Below are positions 44,279 through 52,654 of a stretch of 64,000 nucleotides of DNA, piece after piece. Source of the DNA: Sphingobacteriales bacterium (GTDB lineage: Bacteria; Bacteroidota; Bacteroidia; Chitinophagales; Chitinophagaceae). Position 1 is the first letter of the stretch. The number at the start of each line of letters is the position of its first letter. A program made the position numbers and the translations under genes. The stretch covers positions 1 to 64,000 of the forward strand of contig JAAXIF010000098.1 in the NCBI GenBank assembly GCA_012270485.1. The letters are read 5' to 3'. The notes under the pieces are model-generated. The model had not been told where the DNA came from, ran no database searches, and worked only from the letters and a program-made list of their open reading frames with translations.

Positions 44279-45115
44279 CTATAGTAAATTCAACTGACTA
44301 CGGATACCCGCTTTGGCCAGAATAAAAACCTTGCCGTAATCGGGTATTCTAATCCGCTCTTCCATGATATTTTGTGGGCGAACTTTTTTGATTTTTTTGA
44401 AGAGAGAGAGATAATATTTATAAGCTACATAAACCCCAAATCGCGCTTTCAAAGGCAGCAATAGAATACCCTCATAAGCATGATCAAAATCTTTTTGAAT
44501 ATCGGCTTCAATAGCAGCTTTATCTTCTGAAGTAAAATTTCTAAAATCGCAACCCGGAAAATATACCCTTTCCAATCCTTCGTAATCAGCTTTTAGGTCA
44601 CGCAGGAAGTTAACTTTTTGGAATGCGGCGCCAAGGCTTCTGGCATAAGGCTTCAATTGCTCATACATTTTTTTATCCCCTTCACAGAATACAAACAAAC
44701 ACATCAACCCTACTACTTCTGCACTGCCATAAATATATTGTTCATAACCGGCACGATCGTATTTGCGCTGATCAAGATCCAGTTCCATGCTATACAAAAA
44801 TGCATCGATCAATTCCCTGTCTATTCCAAACTGATTAACGGTGATCTGAAAACTGTGGAGTATCGGATTCATACTGATGCCTTTTTCAATGGCATCATAC
44901 GTAGCAATTTTAAATTCTTGTAATAGTATCGGTTTATCAAAATCATGAAAAGTATCTACGATCTCATCCGCGAAGCGAACAAAACCATAAATATTAAAAA
45001 TGGGTGTACGCAGGTCTTTATTCAACAACCTAATGGCCGAAGAAAAACTGGTACTGTATTTTTCCGTCGTGATCCTGCTGCACTCCTGACTTACTTCATG
45101 AAACAGATTGATCAT
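44279..45115 (-). CDS. crtB: Phytoene synthase CrtB
   Basis: CrtB condenses two geranylgeranyl diphosphates into phytoene. The 278-residue protein has the first Asp-rich motif in YGFVRFADEIVDTFHDFDKP and the second in FQKVNFLRDLKADYEGLERV, both binding Mg-diphosphate. The Y-R start segment (KYSTSFSSAIRLL) is typical. Heptamer locus L lies in the 50-bp gap between crtI and crtB. No crtE is in the window. Confidence 0.94.
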   Translation of the reverse strand: MINLFHEVSQECSRITTEKYSTSFSSAIRLLNKDLRTPIFNIYGFVRFADEIVDTFHDFDKPILLQEFKIATYDAIEKGISMNPILHSFQITVNQFGIDRELIDAFLYSMELDLDQRKYDRAGYEQYIYGSAEVVGLMCLFVFCEGDKKMYEQLKPYARSLGAAFQKVNFLRDLKADYEGLERVYFPGCDFRNFTSEDKAAIEADIQKDFDHAYEGILLLPLKARFGVYVAYKYYLSLFKKIKKVRPQNIMEERIRIPDYGKVFILAKAGIRSQLNLL

Positions 45116-45128
45116 GGGTTGTGTTTTT

Positions 45129-45157
45129 GCTTATGGCCAATAGCTCATGGCCTATTG
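45129..45157. repeat. Heptamer-repeat locus L inside the carotenoid operon
   Basis: Units GCTTATG, GCCAATA, GCTCATG, GCCTATT run in 7-bp register in the crtI-crtB gap; they pair partly with each other (ATGGCC/GGCCAT-like). Confidence 0.65.
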
Positions 45158-45165
45158 AAATATTT

Positions 45166-46638
45166 TTATCCAAATGCTTTTATGACTTCTCCCGCCACTA
45201 CTTCCCCACTGATCAAACTCGGCGGAACACCTGGTCCAGGAACCGTTAATTGTCCGGTATAGAACAGATTCTTCACTTTTTTACTCCTACATCTGGGTTT
45301 TAAAACAGCGGTTTGACGTAAAGTGTTCGCTAAACCATAGGCATTTCCACGAAAAGCATGGTACTCAGATACGAAATCGCTGTGTGCAAAGGATTTTTTG
45401 TAAATAATAGCCTCTCGTACCGACTGTCCGAGCTGTTTTTCCAATCGGTCAATCACCCTATTGAAATACATATCGCGTCTTTCTTCGCTGTCATCACTCA
45501 GTCCTGTAGCTACGGGTATCAACAGGAATAAATTTTCACATCCTTCCGGAGCTACAGTGGGGTCTGTAACCGATGTGGCACTCATATAAAACAAAGGATC
45601 CGAAGGCCATTCACGGGTGGTATAGATTTCTTTACCGTGCACTTCAAAAGAAGTATCAAAGAATAAGGTATGATGATGAATATTATTGAGTCGCTTATTC
45701 AAACCCACATAATACAATAAACAGCTCGGAGCCATTACACGTTTATCCCAATATTGATTGGAGTATGTCCGGAATGCTTCCGGTAGTAACCCGGTTTCAA
45801 TATGATGATAATCTGCCCCACCAATCACCACATCGGCATTGTAATCACCTTTTTGGGTCACTAGTTCTTTCACAGCATGCTTATCAATAGAAATGGTAGT
45901 TACTTCTTCCCCAAAACGAAATTCTACACCCAATTCTACTGCCAGATCATACATAGCTTTTACAATCTGAAACATCCCGCCATCCGGATACCAAGTACCG
46001 CCTTTGATATCGGCATAATTCATCAAACTATATAGCGCAGGTGTATCTTCCGGCAAAGCACCTAAAAACAAAACCGGAAATTCCATCAACTCTTTCAGCT
46101 TCGGATTTGAAAAATGTTTGGCTACATGCGACTTGATAGAGTTGAATACATCTAAACGAAATATACCGGTGATCAATTCCCAATCTAAAAATTCAGCGAG
46201 CGATTGTCCTGGTTTGTATACCAATTTTTGAATCCCTACTTCATATTTATAAGCGGCTTCTTTCAAAAATTTATCCAGCTGAACAGCGCTACCCGGCTCA
46301 ATTTCATCGAATAAACGTCGCAATGCTTCATAATCGGCGGGTATATCAACCGGACCATCAGCCCAGTAAACACGATAGGATGGATCCAATCTTTTTAAAT
46401 GATAATAATCGGATACTTTCTTACCAAACTGATTGAAATAACGTTCAAATACATCCGGCATCCAGTACCAACTTGGGCCCATATCAAATGTAAATCCGGC
46501 TTCTGAGAATTGGCGGGCGCGGCCACCCGGCATGGTGTGCTTTTCTAAAACGGTAACCTTCCATCCTGCTTTGGCCATGAAAGAGGCAGCAGAAAGTCCG
46601 GCAAAGCCGCTTCCTATAATAATGACAGACTTGCTCAC
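45166..46638 (-). CDS. crtI: Phytoene desaturase CrtI
   Basis: CrtI converts phytoene to lycopene through successive desaturations. The 490-residue protein has the FAD motif IIGSGFAGLSAASFMAKAGW, the segment LEKHTMPGGRARQFSEAGF, FDMGPSWYWMPDVFERYF and the C-terminal FYTGQLTVPGPGVPPSLISG. It lies 25 bp downstream of the ECF sigma gene and directly upstream of crtB, so it is the first pathway gene of the operon. Confidence 0.93.
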   Translation of the reverse strand: MSKSVIIIGSGFAGLSAASFMAKAGWKVTVLEKHTMPGGRARQFSEAGFTFDMGPSWYWMPDVFERYFNQFGKKVSDYYHLKRLDPSYRVYWADGPVDIPADYEALRRLFDEIEPGSAVQLDKFLKEAAYKYEVGIQKLVYKPGQSLAEFLDWELITGIFRLDVFNSIKSHVAKHFSNPKLKELMEFPVLFLGALPEDTPALYSLMNYADIKGGTWYPDGGMFQIVKAMYDLAVELGVEFRFGEEVTTISIDKHAVKELVTQKGDYNADVVIGGADYHHIETGLLPEAFRTYSNQYWDKRVMAPSCLLYYVGLNKRLNNIHHHTLFFDTSFEVHGKEIYTTREWPSDPLFYMSATSVTDPTVAPEGCENLFLLIPVATGLSDDSEERRDMYFNRVIDRLEKQLGQSVREAIIYKKSFAHSDFVSEYHAFRGNAYGLANTLRQTAVLKPRCRSKKVKNLFYTGQLTVPGPGVPPSLISGEVVAGEVIKAFG

Positions 46639-46663
46639 TCGACTAGTAAATTAGACAAAAAAG

Positions 46664-47164
46664 TTAATACCGCTGTAATTGGTTTTTGAGCAGTTTACGT
46701 GCAAAATGGATCCTGCTTTTGATGGTTCCCAATGGCTCTCCCAACATATCTGCTATTTCATGGTATTTGAATCCATCGAAATACAACAAAAAAGGATTGC
46801 GAAATATTTCTGGAAGATGATGAATTGCCTCCTGTACTTCTTTGAGATTAATTTTCGCCACTGCATCATTCGTTACAGCACCCTGGTTGAGATTTAACAA
46901 AAACTCATTGGGTGTGCTATCAAAAATGGTGGATTGTTTAGCCTTGCGACGGTAGTTATTGATGAAGATATTACGCATGATGGTGTACAACCATGCTTTA
47001 ATGTTGGTTCCTACATTGTATTTGTCCTTGTTGGCAAGGGCTCTGTACATCGTTTCTTGTACCAAATCCTTGGCAGCCTCTGCATCACGGGTGAGTGTAA
47101 TGGCAAAAGGCTTTAAGAACTCGGTATTGTTCAACAGCATCTGATTAAATTCCAATGTAGACAT
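46664..47164 (-). CDS. ECF sigma factor heading the carotenoid operon
   Basis: The 166-residue sigma-70 family protein shows region 2 (DAEAAKDLVQETMYRALANK, then NIKAWLYTIMRNIFINNYRR) and region 4 (HLPEIFRNPFLLYFDGFKYH, EIADMLGEPLGTIKSRIHFA). It lies between the CarH-type regulator and crtI, on the same strand. Inference: CarH represses this promoter in the dark and the sigma factor then drives carotenoid genes. No anti-sigma gene is adjacent. Four TGTTTAA boxes lie upstream. Confidence 0.92.
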   Translation of the reverse strand: MSTLEFNQMLLNNTEFLKPFAITLTRDAEAAKDLVQETMYRALANKDKYNVGTNIKAWLYTIMRNIFINNYRRKAKQSTIFDSTPNEFLLNLNQGAVTNDAVAKINLKEVQEAIHHLPEIFRNPFLLYFDGFKYHEIADMLGEPLGTIKSRIHFARKLLKNQLQRY

Positions 47165-47172
47165 AAACAGTG

Positions 47173-47292
47173 TGTTTAATTATTTAGGACATAAAATTAA
47201 ACATAAATATCCTACCCTTCCAAAATTTTGTTTAAATATTTCTTAAAAAAGATAAAACAAACCAAATCAACGGATTACAAATGTTTAAACAT
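47173..47292 (-). promoter_or_regulatory. TGTTTAA-box operator/promoter region before the sigma gene
   Basis: TGTTTAAT (47173-47180) and ATTAAACA (47196-47203) are perfect inverted copies with a 15-bp spacer. Two more TGTTTAAA boxes lie at 47229-47236 and 47282-47289 (the latter inside the palindrome ATGTTTAAACAT). A TATGTTTA -7-like element with TTTTGG upstream overlaps the second box on the minus strand. The same box recurs before carH (48262-48269). CarH binding is inference. Confidence 0.5.
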
Positions 47293-47299
47293 CAAAAAA

Positions 47300-47326
47300 A
47301 GGGCCGATTGCAGTTCCAATCGACCC
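47300..47326 (-). terminator. Terminator of carH
   Basis: GGGCCGATTG (47301-47310) pairs with CAATCGACCC (47317-47326) around a 6-base loop, with one G-A mismatch; on the minus strand it is followed by seven T. It separates carH from the sigma-crt operon. Confidence 0.85.
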
Positions 47327-47351
47327 AAATGCTATTAAAATACGATGAGAA

Positions 47352-48233
47352 TTAGGAAAAAGTTGCTACATATTCCATCACTTCAGACAAAGATCTCTTA
47401 AAGCTAATATTTGACGGAACGCGTTTTTTGTAAGTCTGCGTCAACAAACCGGAAACAATGATTGGAATATCCGGCATGCGGTTATGTGCATTGATCAAGA
47501 ACTTCTCGAAGTTGAAATTATGTGCTACGGAAGTTAAGTGTGAATATAGAAAATCAGGTTTTTTGAGGTTCACAACATATTCCACGTCTTTCAATGGAAC
47601 ATTGGAGCCTAAGTAATACACTTTTACACCCCTGCTCTTCAACAGAAAGTACATAAAAAGAAGCCCTAATTCATGGTGTTCTCCTTCCGGCAGAAACAAT
47701 AAAGTAGTTTTATTGAGAGAAACATGACTGCTTACACCTTCAATACCAATAATCAGCTTTTGTCTGATAATATTGGTCACCAAATGTTCTTGCGCCGGAT
47801 TAACATGATTGGTAAGCCAAAGAATTCCGATTCTTTCGAGAAAGGGGAAGATGATCTGAGTAATAGTTCTTTCAACTCCTTTTGCCATGATATAGTTATC
47901 CAGAACGGTTTCGAAATCCTCCATTCTCAGATCCACCATACAATGAATCAAATCATTGACAATACGCTCTTGTTGTGCTTGTGCCTGCGTCAATGAAAGA
48001 ATTTTTTCTTTCATTTCTACTGGCGTCATGCGATCAATATGGGAGATCTTGTACCCATACTTGTTCAACAAGGCAATGTTCAATACTGTTTTTAATTCGC
48101 TATTGCTGTAATAACGAATATTGGTTTGCGTACGCTGTGGATTTAGAAATCCATAACGTTGCTCCCAGATCCTGATCGTGTGGGCTTTGATACCGGTCAG
48201 GTTCTCCAAATCTTTGATGGTAAAAGCGTCCAT
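47352..48233 (-). CDS. carH: CarH/LitR-type B12-dependent photoreceptor repressor (MerR family)
   Basis: The 293-residue protein has an N-terminal MerR helix-turn-helix (FTIKDLENLTGIKAHTIRIW, EQRYGF) and a C-terminal B12-binding region. It keeps the light-sensor hallmarks: the Wx9EH motif (Trp139, Glu149-His150) in the helical bundle and ExHxxG (Glu185, His187, Gly190) for the cobalamin lower ligand. Such proteins bind DNA as tetramers with adenosylcobalamin in the dark and fall apart in light. Position beside the carotenoid operon supports light-induced carotenogenesis. Its own promoter region has a TGTTTAAA box, suggesting autoregulation. Confidence 0.9.
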   Translation of the reverse strand: MDAFTIKDLENLTGIKAHTIRIWEQRYGFLNPQRTQTNIRYYSNSELKTVLNIALLNKYGYKISHIDRMTPVEMKEKILSLTQAQAQQERIVNDLIHCMVDLRMEDFETVLDNYIMAKGVERTITQIIFPFLERIGILWLTNHVNPAQEHLVTNIIRQKLIIGIEGVSSHVSLNKTTLLFLPEGEHHELGLLFMYFLLKSRGVKVYYLGSNVPLKDVEYVVNLKKPDFLYSHLTSVAHNFNFEKFLINAHNRMPDIPIIVSGLLTQTYKKRVPSNISFKRSLSEVMEYVATFS

Positions 48234-48261
48234 ACCATAATAAACAGGCAGGAGGCTGTTT

Positions 48262-48269
48262 TGTTTAAA
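48262..48269 (-). promoter_or_regulatory. TGTTTAAA box upstream of carH
   Basis: This 8-bp box, in the context TTTTGTTTAAAA, matches those upstream of the sigma factor gene and lies about 30 bp before the carH start. Confidence 0.4.
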
Positions 48270-48355
48270 AAGAAAAGATTAAAACTTAATCAAAAAAATG
48301 TTGAATTTATTGATAATCAAATCGTTTAGAGACTCCACAAAGCATCTGTTAAAAG

Positions 48356-49213
48356 TTATTTTAGGTTCATGAGGTAGGCACCATAGCCACTTTTTGCATA
48401 TAGCTCTGCCAGTTTCCGAAGCTGCTCCTTATCAATATAGCCCATTCGCCAAGCTACTTCTTCAATACAACCAATCTTTTGACTTTGTCGCTTTTCAATA
48501 ACCCTGACGAACTCACTGGCATCGCTCAATGAATCAAAAGTACCTGTGTCTAACCAAGCTGTTCCTCTGTTCATAATACCCACTTTTAATTTCCCTTGTT
48601 GTAGGTATTCATTGTTTACAGTTGTAATCTCATATTCACCACGTGCAGATGGTTGAATTGATTTTGCGATACGCACTACCGAATTATCGTAGAAATAAAG
48701 TCCGGGTACAGCATAGTTCGATTTAGGCTTCACAGGCTTCTCTTCAATAGAGATCACTTTTTTATGTTCATCAAATTCAACCACACCGTAACGTTCCGGG
48801 TCATTCACCTCATAGGCGAACACTGCAGCACCTTCTACATCATTGAAAGATTGAACAAGTTGACTAAAACCTGCACCATAAAAAATATTATCGCCAAGGA
48901 TCAATGCAACTTTATCATTCCCAATAAACGACTCCCCGATTACAAATGCTTGTGCCAGTCCATTGGGAGTGGGTTGTACAGCATATTGAAAATTGCATCC
49001 CAATTCTTTTCCATTACCCAATAGTCTTTTAAATTGATCACTATCCTCAGGCGTGGTGATGATCAATATTTCTTTGATACCCGCTAACATTAAAATAGAC
49101 AGCGGATAATAGATCATGGGTTTATCATAGATCGGCATTAACTGCTTACTGATTCCCTTTGTGATCGGATACAGCCTTGTTCCTGAACCACCGGCTAGAA
49201 TAATACCTTTCAT
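48356..49213 (-). CDS. rfbA: Glucose-1-phosphate thymidylyltransferase
   Basis: RfbA makes dTDP-glucose from dTTP and glucose 1-phosphate. The 285-residue protein starts [20 protein letters not shown] with the nucleotide-binding loop, followed by [26 protein letters not shown] and [14 protein letters not shown]. It is the last gene of rfbB-rfbC-rfbA, 3 bp after rfbC. rfbD is not in the window. Confidence 0.97.
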   Translation of the reverse strand: MKGIILAGGSGTRLYPITKGISKQLMPIYDKPMIYYPLSILMLAGIKEILIITTPEDSDQFKRLLGNGKELGCNFQYAVQPTPNGLAQAFVIGESFIGNDKVALILGDNIFYGAGFSQLVQSFNDVEGAAVFAYEVNDPERYGVVEFDEHKKVISIEEKPVKPKSNYAVPGLYFYDNSVVRIAKSIQPSARGEYEITTVNNEYLQQGKLKVGIMNRGTAWLDTGTFDSLSDASEFVRVIEKRQSQKIGCIEEVAWRMGYIDKEQLRKLAELYAKSGYGAYLMNLK

Positions 49214-49216
49214 ACT

Positions 49217-49774
49217 TTAAAATTTTAAAGAGTTTGACACATCCTGAAAAGCAGGTAGAACCTGATCCTTTTCAGATAATATCAAATTCGTATCAGGCAG
49301 TTGCCAATTGATTGCCAAATCCTTATCGTTGAAAATAATGCCTCTTTCTGATGCTTTGTTATAATAGTTATCACACTTATAAAAAAAGACTGCTGTTTCA
49401 CTCAATACAACAAACCCATGTGCAAAACCTCTTGGTACAAAAAGTTGCTGGTGATTGTCTTCTGTTAACTCAATCGTGAAGGTTTGTCCATAACTAGGAG
49501 AATTTTTCCTAATATCTACTACAACATCCAACACTTTTCCTTGTAAAACCCTTACCAGCTTGGCCTGTGCATGTTCCCCTTCCTGAAAATGGAGTCCGCG
49601 TAAAACCCCCTTTTGAGACTTAGACTGATTGTCTTGAACAAAATCAATATCCAAACCTGTTTCTGAAAAAAATGTTTTTCGATTAAAGCTCTCAAAGAAA
49701 TATCCTCGCTGATCACCATGTACGGTATCATGAATGATATAACAATCTGCTAAAGGTGTTTTTTCGATTTTCAT
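49217..49774 (-). CDS. rfbC: dTDP-4-dehydrorhamnose 3,5-epimerase
   Basis: RfbC epimerises C3 and C5 of dTDP-4-dehydro-6-deoxyglucose. The 185-residue cupin-fold protein has GDQRGYFFESFNRKTF, LRGLHFQEGEHAQAKLVRVL with the catalytic His in LHFQ, and LFVPRGFAHGFVVLSE. It lies between rfbB (2-bp gap) and rfbA (3-bp gap) in one operon. Confidence 0.97.
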   Translation of the reverse strand: MKIEKTPLADCYIIHDTVHGDQRGYFFESFNRKTFFSETGLDIDFVQDNQSKSQKGVLRGLHFQEGEHAQAKLVRVLQGKVLDVVVDIRKNSPSYGQTFTIELTEDNHQQLFVPRGFAHGFVVLSETAVFFYKCDNYYNKASERGIIFNDKDLAINWQLPDTNLILSEKDQVLPAFQDVSNSLKF

Positions 49775-49776
49775 AT

Positions 49777-50832
49777 TTATCGATTACCATACATTGATTC
49801 ATAATAATGTTGATAGGCGCCGGAAGTAACATGTTGTAACCATTCTGTATTGCTCAAATACCAATCAATTGTTTCAGATAAACCTTCTTCAAATGTTACA
49901 CTGGGCTCCCAACCAAATTGTTCTTTGATCTTACTTGCATCAATGGCATATCTTCTATCGTGTCCGGGTCTGTCTTTTACATAAGTGATCAATTGTTCAC
50001 TTTCACTTTTTGTTCTTCCTAATTTTTCATCCATCAATCTACACAGCAATTTAACCAGATCAATATTTTTCCATTCATTAAAGCCACCAATATTATAGGT
50101 TTCGCCTGCTTTACCTTGATGGAATATGGTATCAATAGCTCTGGCATGATCTTTTACATAGAGCCAGTCACGAGTGTATAAACCATCGCCATAAACCGGC
50201 AATGGTTTCTTTTCAAGAATATTATGAATAAACAAAGGAATCAATTTCTCAGGAAAATGATTAGGTCCATAATTGTTAGAACAGTTCGAAACAATCGAAG
50301 GCAAATGATAGGTTTCGTGATAAGCCCGAACAAAATGATCAGAGGACGCCTTACTGGCTGAATAAGGTGAACGGGGATCGTAAGCTGTGGTTTCTGTAAA
50401 AAAGCCGGTTTCTCCTAAACTACCAAATACCTCATCAGTAGAAATATGATAAAACAAATGATCACTCATATTTTCCGCCCAGAACTTTTTAGCTGTATTC
50501 AATAAGTTAACAGTGCCAATGATATTCGTGTATACAAAATCCAATGGCGACAATATGGAACGATCTACATGGGATTCAGCCGCCAGATGAATTACATCAG
50601 TAATTTGATACGCTTGAAAAACCTGTTCCAGTGATTCTGCATCCAAAATATTGGCTTTTATAAAGCGATAATTAGCTTGCTGCTCTACATCTTTCAGATT
50701 CTCCAGATTACCGGCATAGGTCAGTGCATCCAGATTAATGATGGTATAGTCGGGATATTTATTAACAAATAATCGGATCACATGAGAACCAATAAATCCG
50801 GCACCTCCGGTAATCAATATCTTTTTGCTCAT
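49777..50832 (-). CDS. rfbB: dTDP-glucose 4,6-dehydratase
   Basis: RfbB converts dTDP-glucose to the 4-keto-6-deoxy sugar. The 351-residue SDR protein has the Rossmann motif ITGGAGFIGSHVIRLF, STDEVFGSLG and the catalytic YxxxK in SPYSASKASSDHFVRAYHET. I chose ATG 50832 (MSKKILIT), since the upstream extension is not family-like. It heads the rfbBCA operon and is divergent from the DUF5009-type acyltransferase. Confidence 0.97.
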   Translation of the reverse strand: MSKKILITGGAGFIGSHVIRLFVNKYPDYTIINLDALTYAGNLENLKDVEQQANYRFIKANILDAESLEQVFQAYQITDVIHLAAESHVDRSILSPLDFVYTNIIGTVNLLNTAKKFWAENMSDHLFYHISTDEVFGSLGETGFFTETTAYDPRSPYSASKASSDHFVRAYHETYHLPSIVSNCSNNYGPNHFPEKLIPLFIHNILEKKPLPVYGDGLYTRDWLYVKDHARAIDTIFHQGKAGETYNIGGFNEWKNIDLVKLLCRLMDEKLGRTKSESEQLITYVKDRPGHDRRYAIDASKIKEQFGWEPSVTFEEGLSETIDWYLSNTEWLQHVTSGAYQHYYESMYGNR

Positions 50833-50987
50833 ATATGTTGTACTGAATGGCTGCAAAATAAGCAAATGCGTGGATATGACTCAGATACCCACTATTCAGC
50901 TTAACAGAAATTTCGCTTACTACTGATTGGACTCTATTTGCTGAATAAATAGGTCTATTTATTATCTTTCACTTCCAAACAATTGCT

Positions 50988-52121
50988 ATGAACCAACGAT
51001 ACTACTCTCTCGATGTTTTTCGTGGAGCTACTGTTGCCTTAATGATATTGGTAAATAATCCCGGAAGCTGGTCGCATATCTATGGCCCATTGGAACATGC
51101 CCCCTGGCATGGTTGTACTCCTACAGATCTGGTTTTCCCCTTTTTTCTGTTTGCTGTAGGTAATGCCATGGCATTTGTGATGCCTAGATTTGAGCAAGCC
51201 GGACCTGCTACATTTTGGAAAAAAATAATCAAAAGAACTGCATTGATATTTTTGATCGGTTTACTCCTGCATTGGAGTCCGTTTGTAAAATGGGAAGATG
51301 ATCATCTGGTAGCCAAAAGTCTGAATAACCTTAGAATATTTGGTGTACTCCAAAGGATTGCACTTTGTTATTTCTTCGCTTCGATCATTGTTTTTTATGG
51401 TAAAACAAAGGGGTCATTTGTATTCAGTGGTATTTTACTCTTACTGTATTGGTTCATTACTGTTTGGTTGGGCACGCCGGGTGATCCATTTAGTTTAGAA
51501 GGATACTTTGGTACAGGCATTGATAAAGCTGTTTTAGGTGAAGCACATATGTACAAAGGTGAGGGTGTTCCTTTTGATCCGGAAGGTATTACCAGCACAA
51601 TGCCATCTATTGTACAAGTGGTGTTTGGGTTTATGGTGGGACAATACATTCAGCAAAAGGGAAAGACTTATGAAATGCTCACCAATTTGATGATTGCGGC
51701 AGTGGTATTGATTGTGGCAGGATTATGCTGGGATCTTGTTTTCCCCATCAATAAAAAAATATGGACCAGTAGTTATGTACTGTACACTACAGGACTTGCC
51801 ATGCTTACGATCAGTGTTTTGATTTATCTCATCGAATTCAAAGAGATCAAAGGAGCCTGGAGTAAATTCTTTGATGTATTTGGAAAAAATCCTTTGTTCA
51901 TTTTTGTATTGAGCGGATTCTTACCCAGATTACTTGGATTGATTCGTTTTGCAGATGGAGAAGAAACCACCACCCCTCTATCTTGGTTCTGGAATCATAT
52001 CTGTAAACCCATATCAGAAGATTTAAGAAATGGATCATTGTTATATGCTATAGTAATGATCGTATTCTACTGGCTGATTGTTTATTGGATGGATAAGAAG
52101 AAGTGGTATGTGAAGGTTTAA
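50988..52121 (+). CDS. HGSNAT/NagX-like membrane acyltransferase (DUF5009 type)
   Basis: The 377-residue membrane protein starts MNQRYYSLDVFRGATVALMI with the conserved LDVFRG, followed by NNPGSWSHIYGPLEHAPWHG, CTPTDLVFPFFLFAVGNAM and about ten helices. This pattern fits bacterial relatives of heparan-alpha-glucosaminide N-acetyltransferase, often annotated DUF5009 or NagX. It may transfer acetyl groups to glucosamine-type sugars at the membrane; this is family-based. It ends in heptamer locus M. Confidence 0.85.
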   Translation: MNQRYYSLDVFRGATVALMILVNNPGSWSHIYGPLEHAPWHGCTPTDLVFPFFLFAVGNAMAFVMPRFEQAGPATFWKKIIKRTALIFLIGLLLHWSPFVKWEDDHLVAKSLNNLRIFGVLQRIALCYFFASIIVFYGKTKGSFVFSGILLLLYWFITVWLGTPGDPFSLEGYFGTGIDKAVLGEAHMYKGEGVPFDPEGITSTMPSIVQVVFGFMVGQYIQQKGKTYEMLTNLMIAAVVLIVAGLCWDLVFPINKKIWTSSYVLYTTGLAMLTISVLIYLIEFKEIKGAWSKFFDVFGKNPLFIFVLSGFLPRLLGLIRFADGEETTTPLSWFWNHICKPISEDLRNGSLLYAIVMIVFYWLIVYWMDKKKWYVKV

Positions 52122-52199
52122 CTTATGTTTCATAGCTTATAGTTCATAGCAGATAGCAAGAAGATTGGCTATACGCCATGAACTATAAGCTATTAGCTC
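52121..52199. repeat. Heptamer-repeat locus M between convergent genes
   Basis: The left arm (52121-52157) has units TTTCATA, GCTTATA, GTTCATA, GCAGATA. The right arm (52167-52199) has GAACTAT, AAGCTAT, TAGCTCA. They face each other between two convergent genes and contain the stop codons of both. Confidence 0.85.
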
Positions 52200-52648
52200 A
52201 ATCGAACAGCTGGGTTGCCGGTATATACACCTGGTTCGGTGATGTCTTTTGTAACTACTGCTCCGGCACCTATGACAACATGATCACAAATAGTAACGGG
52301 GAGAATAGTGGCATTGCTACCAATACTTACATGATTCCCTATAAATGTTTTCTGCCATTTTGATGGGTCTCCTCCGGCAGGTTTACCTTGTTGAAACTTA
52401 TCATTTACAAACATCACACCATGACCTATAAAACAATCTTGACCAATGGTTACCAATGAACAAATAAAACTGTGTGATTGTACTTTTGTTCTGTCGCCAA
52501 TCACTGCCTCTTTTTGAATTTCTACAAAAGGACCAATAAAACATTGATCTCCAATCTTGCAGCCATATAGATTACAAGGTTCTACAATGGTAACATCCTT
52601 ACCAAATGTAACATCGCGAATAGTTGATGGTATAGATCGAAAAGACAT
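52193..52648 (-). CDS. Left-handed beta-helix N-acyltransferase (WbpD-like)
   Basis: The 151-residue protein consists of hexapeptide repeats (IGDQCFIGPFVEI, IGQDCFIGHGVMF, IGNHVSIGSNATI, VVIGAGAVVTKDI), as in UDP-sugar N-acetyltransferases of the WbpD/WlbB type. It likely acetylates an amino group of a nucleotide sugar. It lies 6 bp downstream of a WbpB-like oxidoreductase, matching the order used for UDP-diacetamido-uronic acid synthesis, though WbpA and WbpE are absent here. The stop codon lies in heptamer locus M. Confidence 0.8.
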   Translation of the reverse strand: MSFRSIPSTIRDVTFGKDVTIVEPCNLYGCKIGDQCFIGPFVEIQKEAVIGDRTKVQSHSFICSLVTIGQDCFIGHGVMFVNDKFQQGKPAGGDPSKWQKTFIGNHVSIGSNATILPVTICDHVVIGAGAVVTKDITEPGVYTGNPAVRLS

Positions 52649-52654
52649 AAATAC

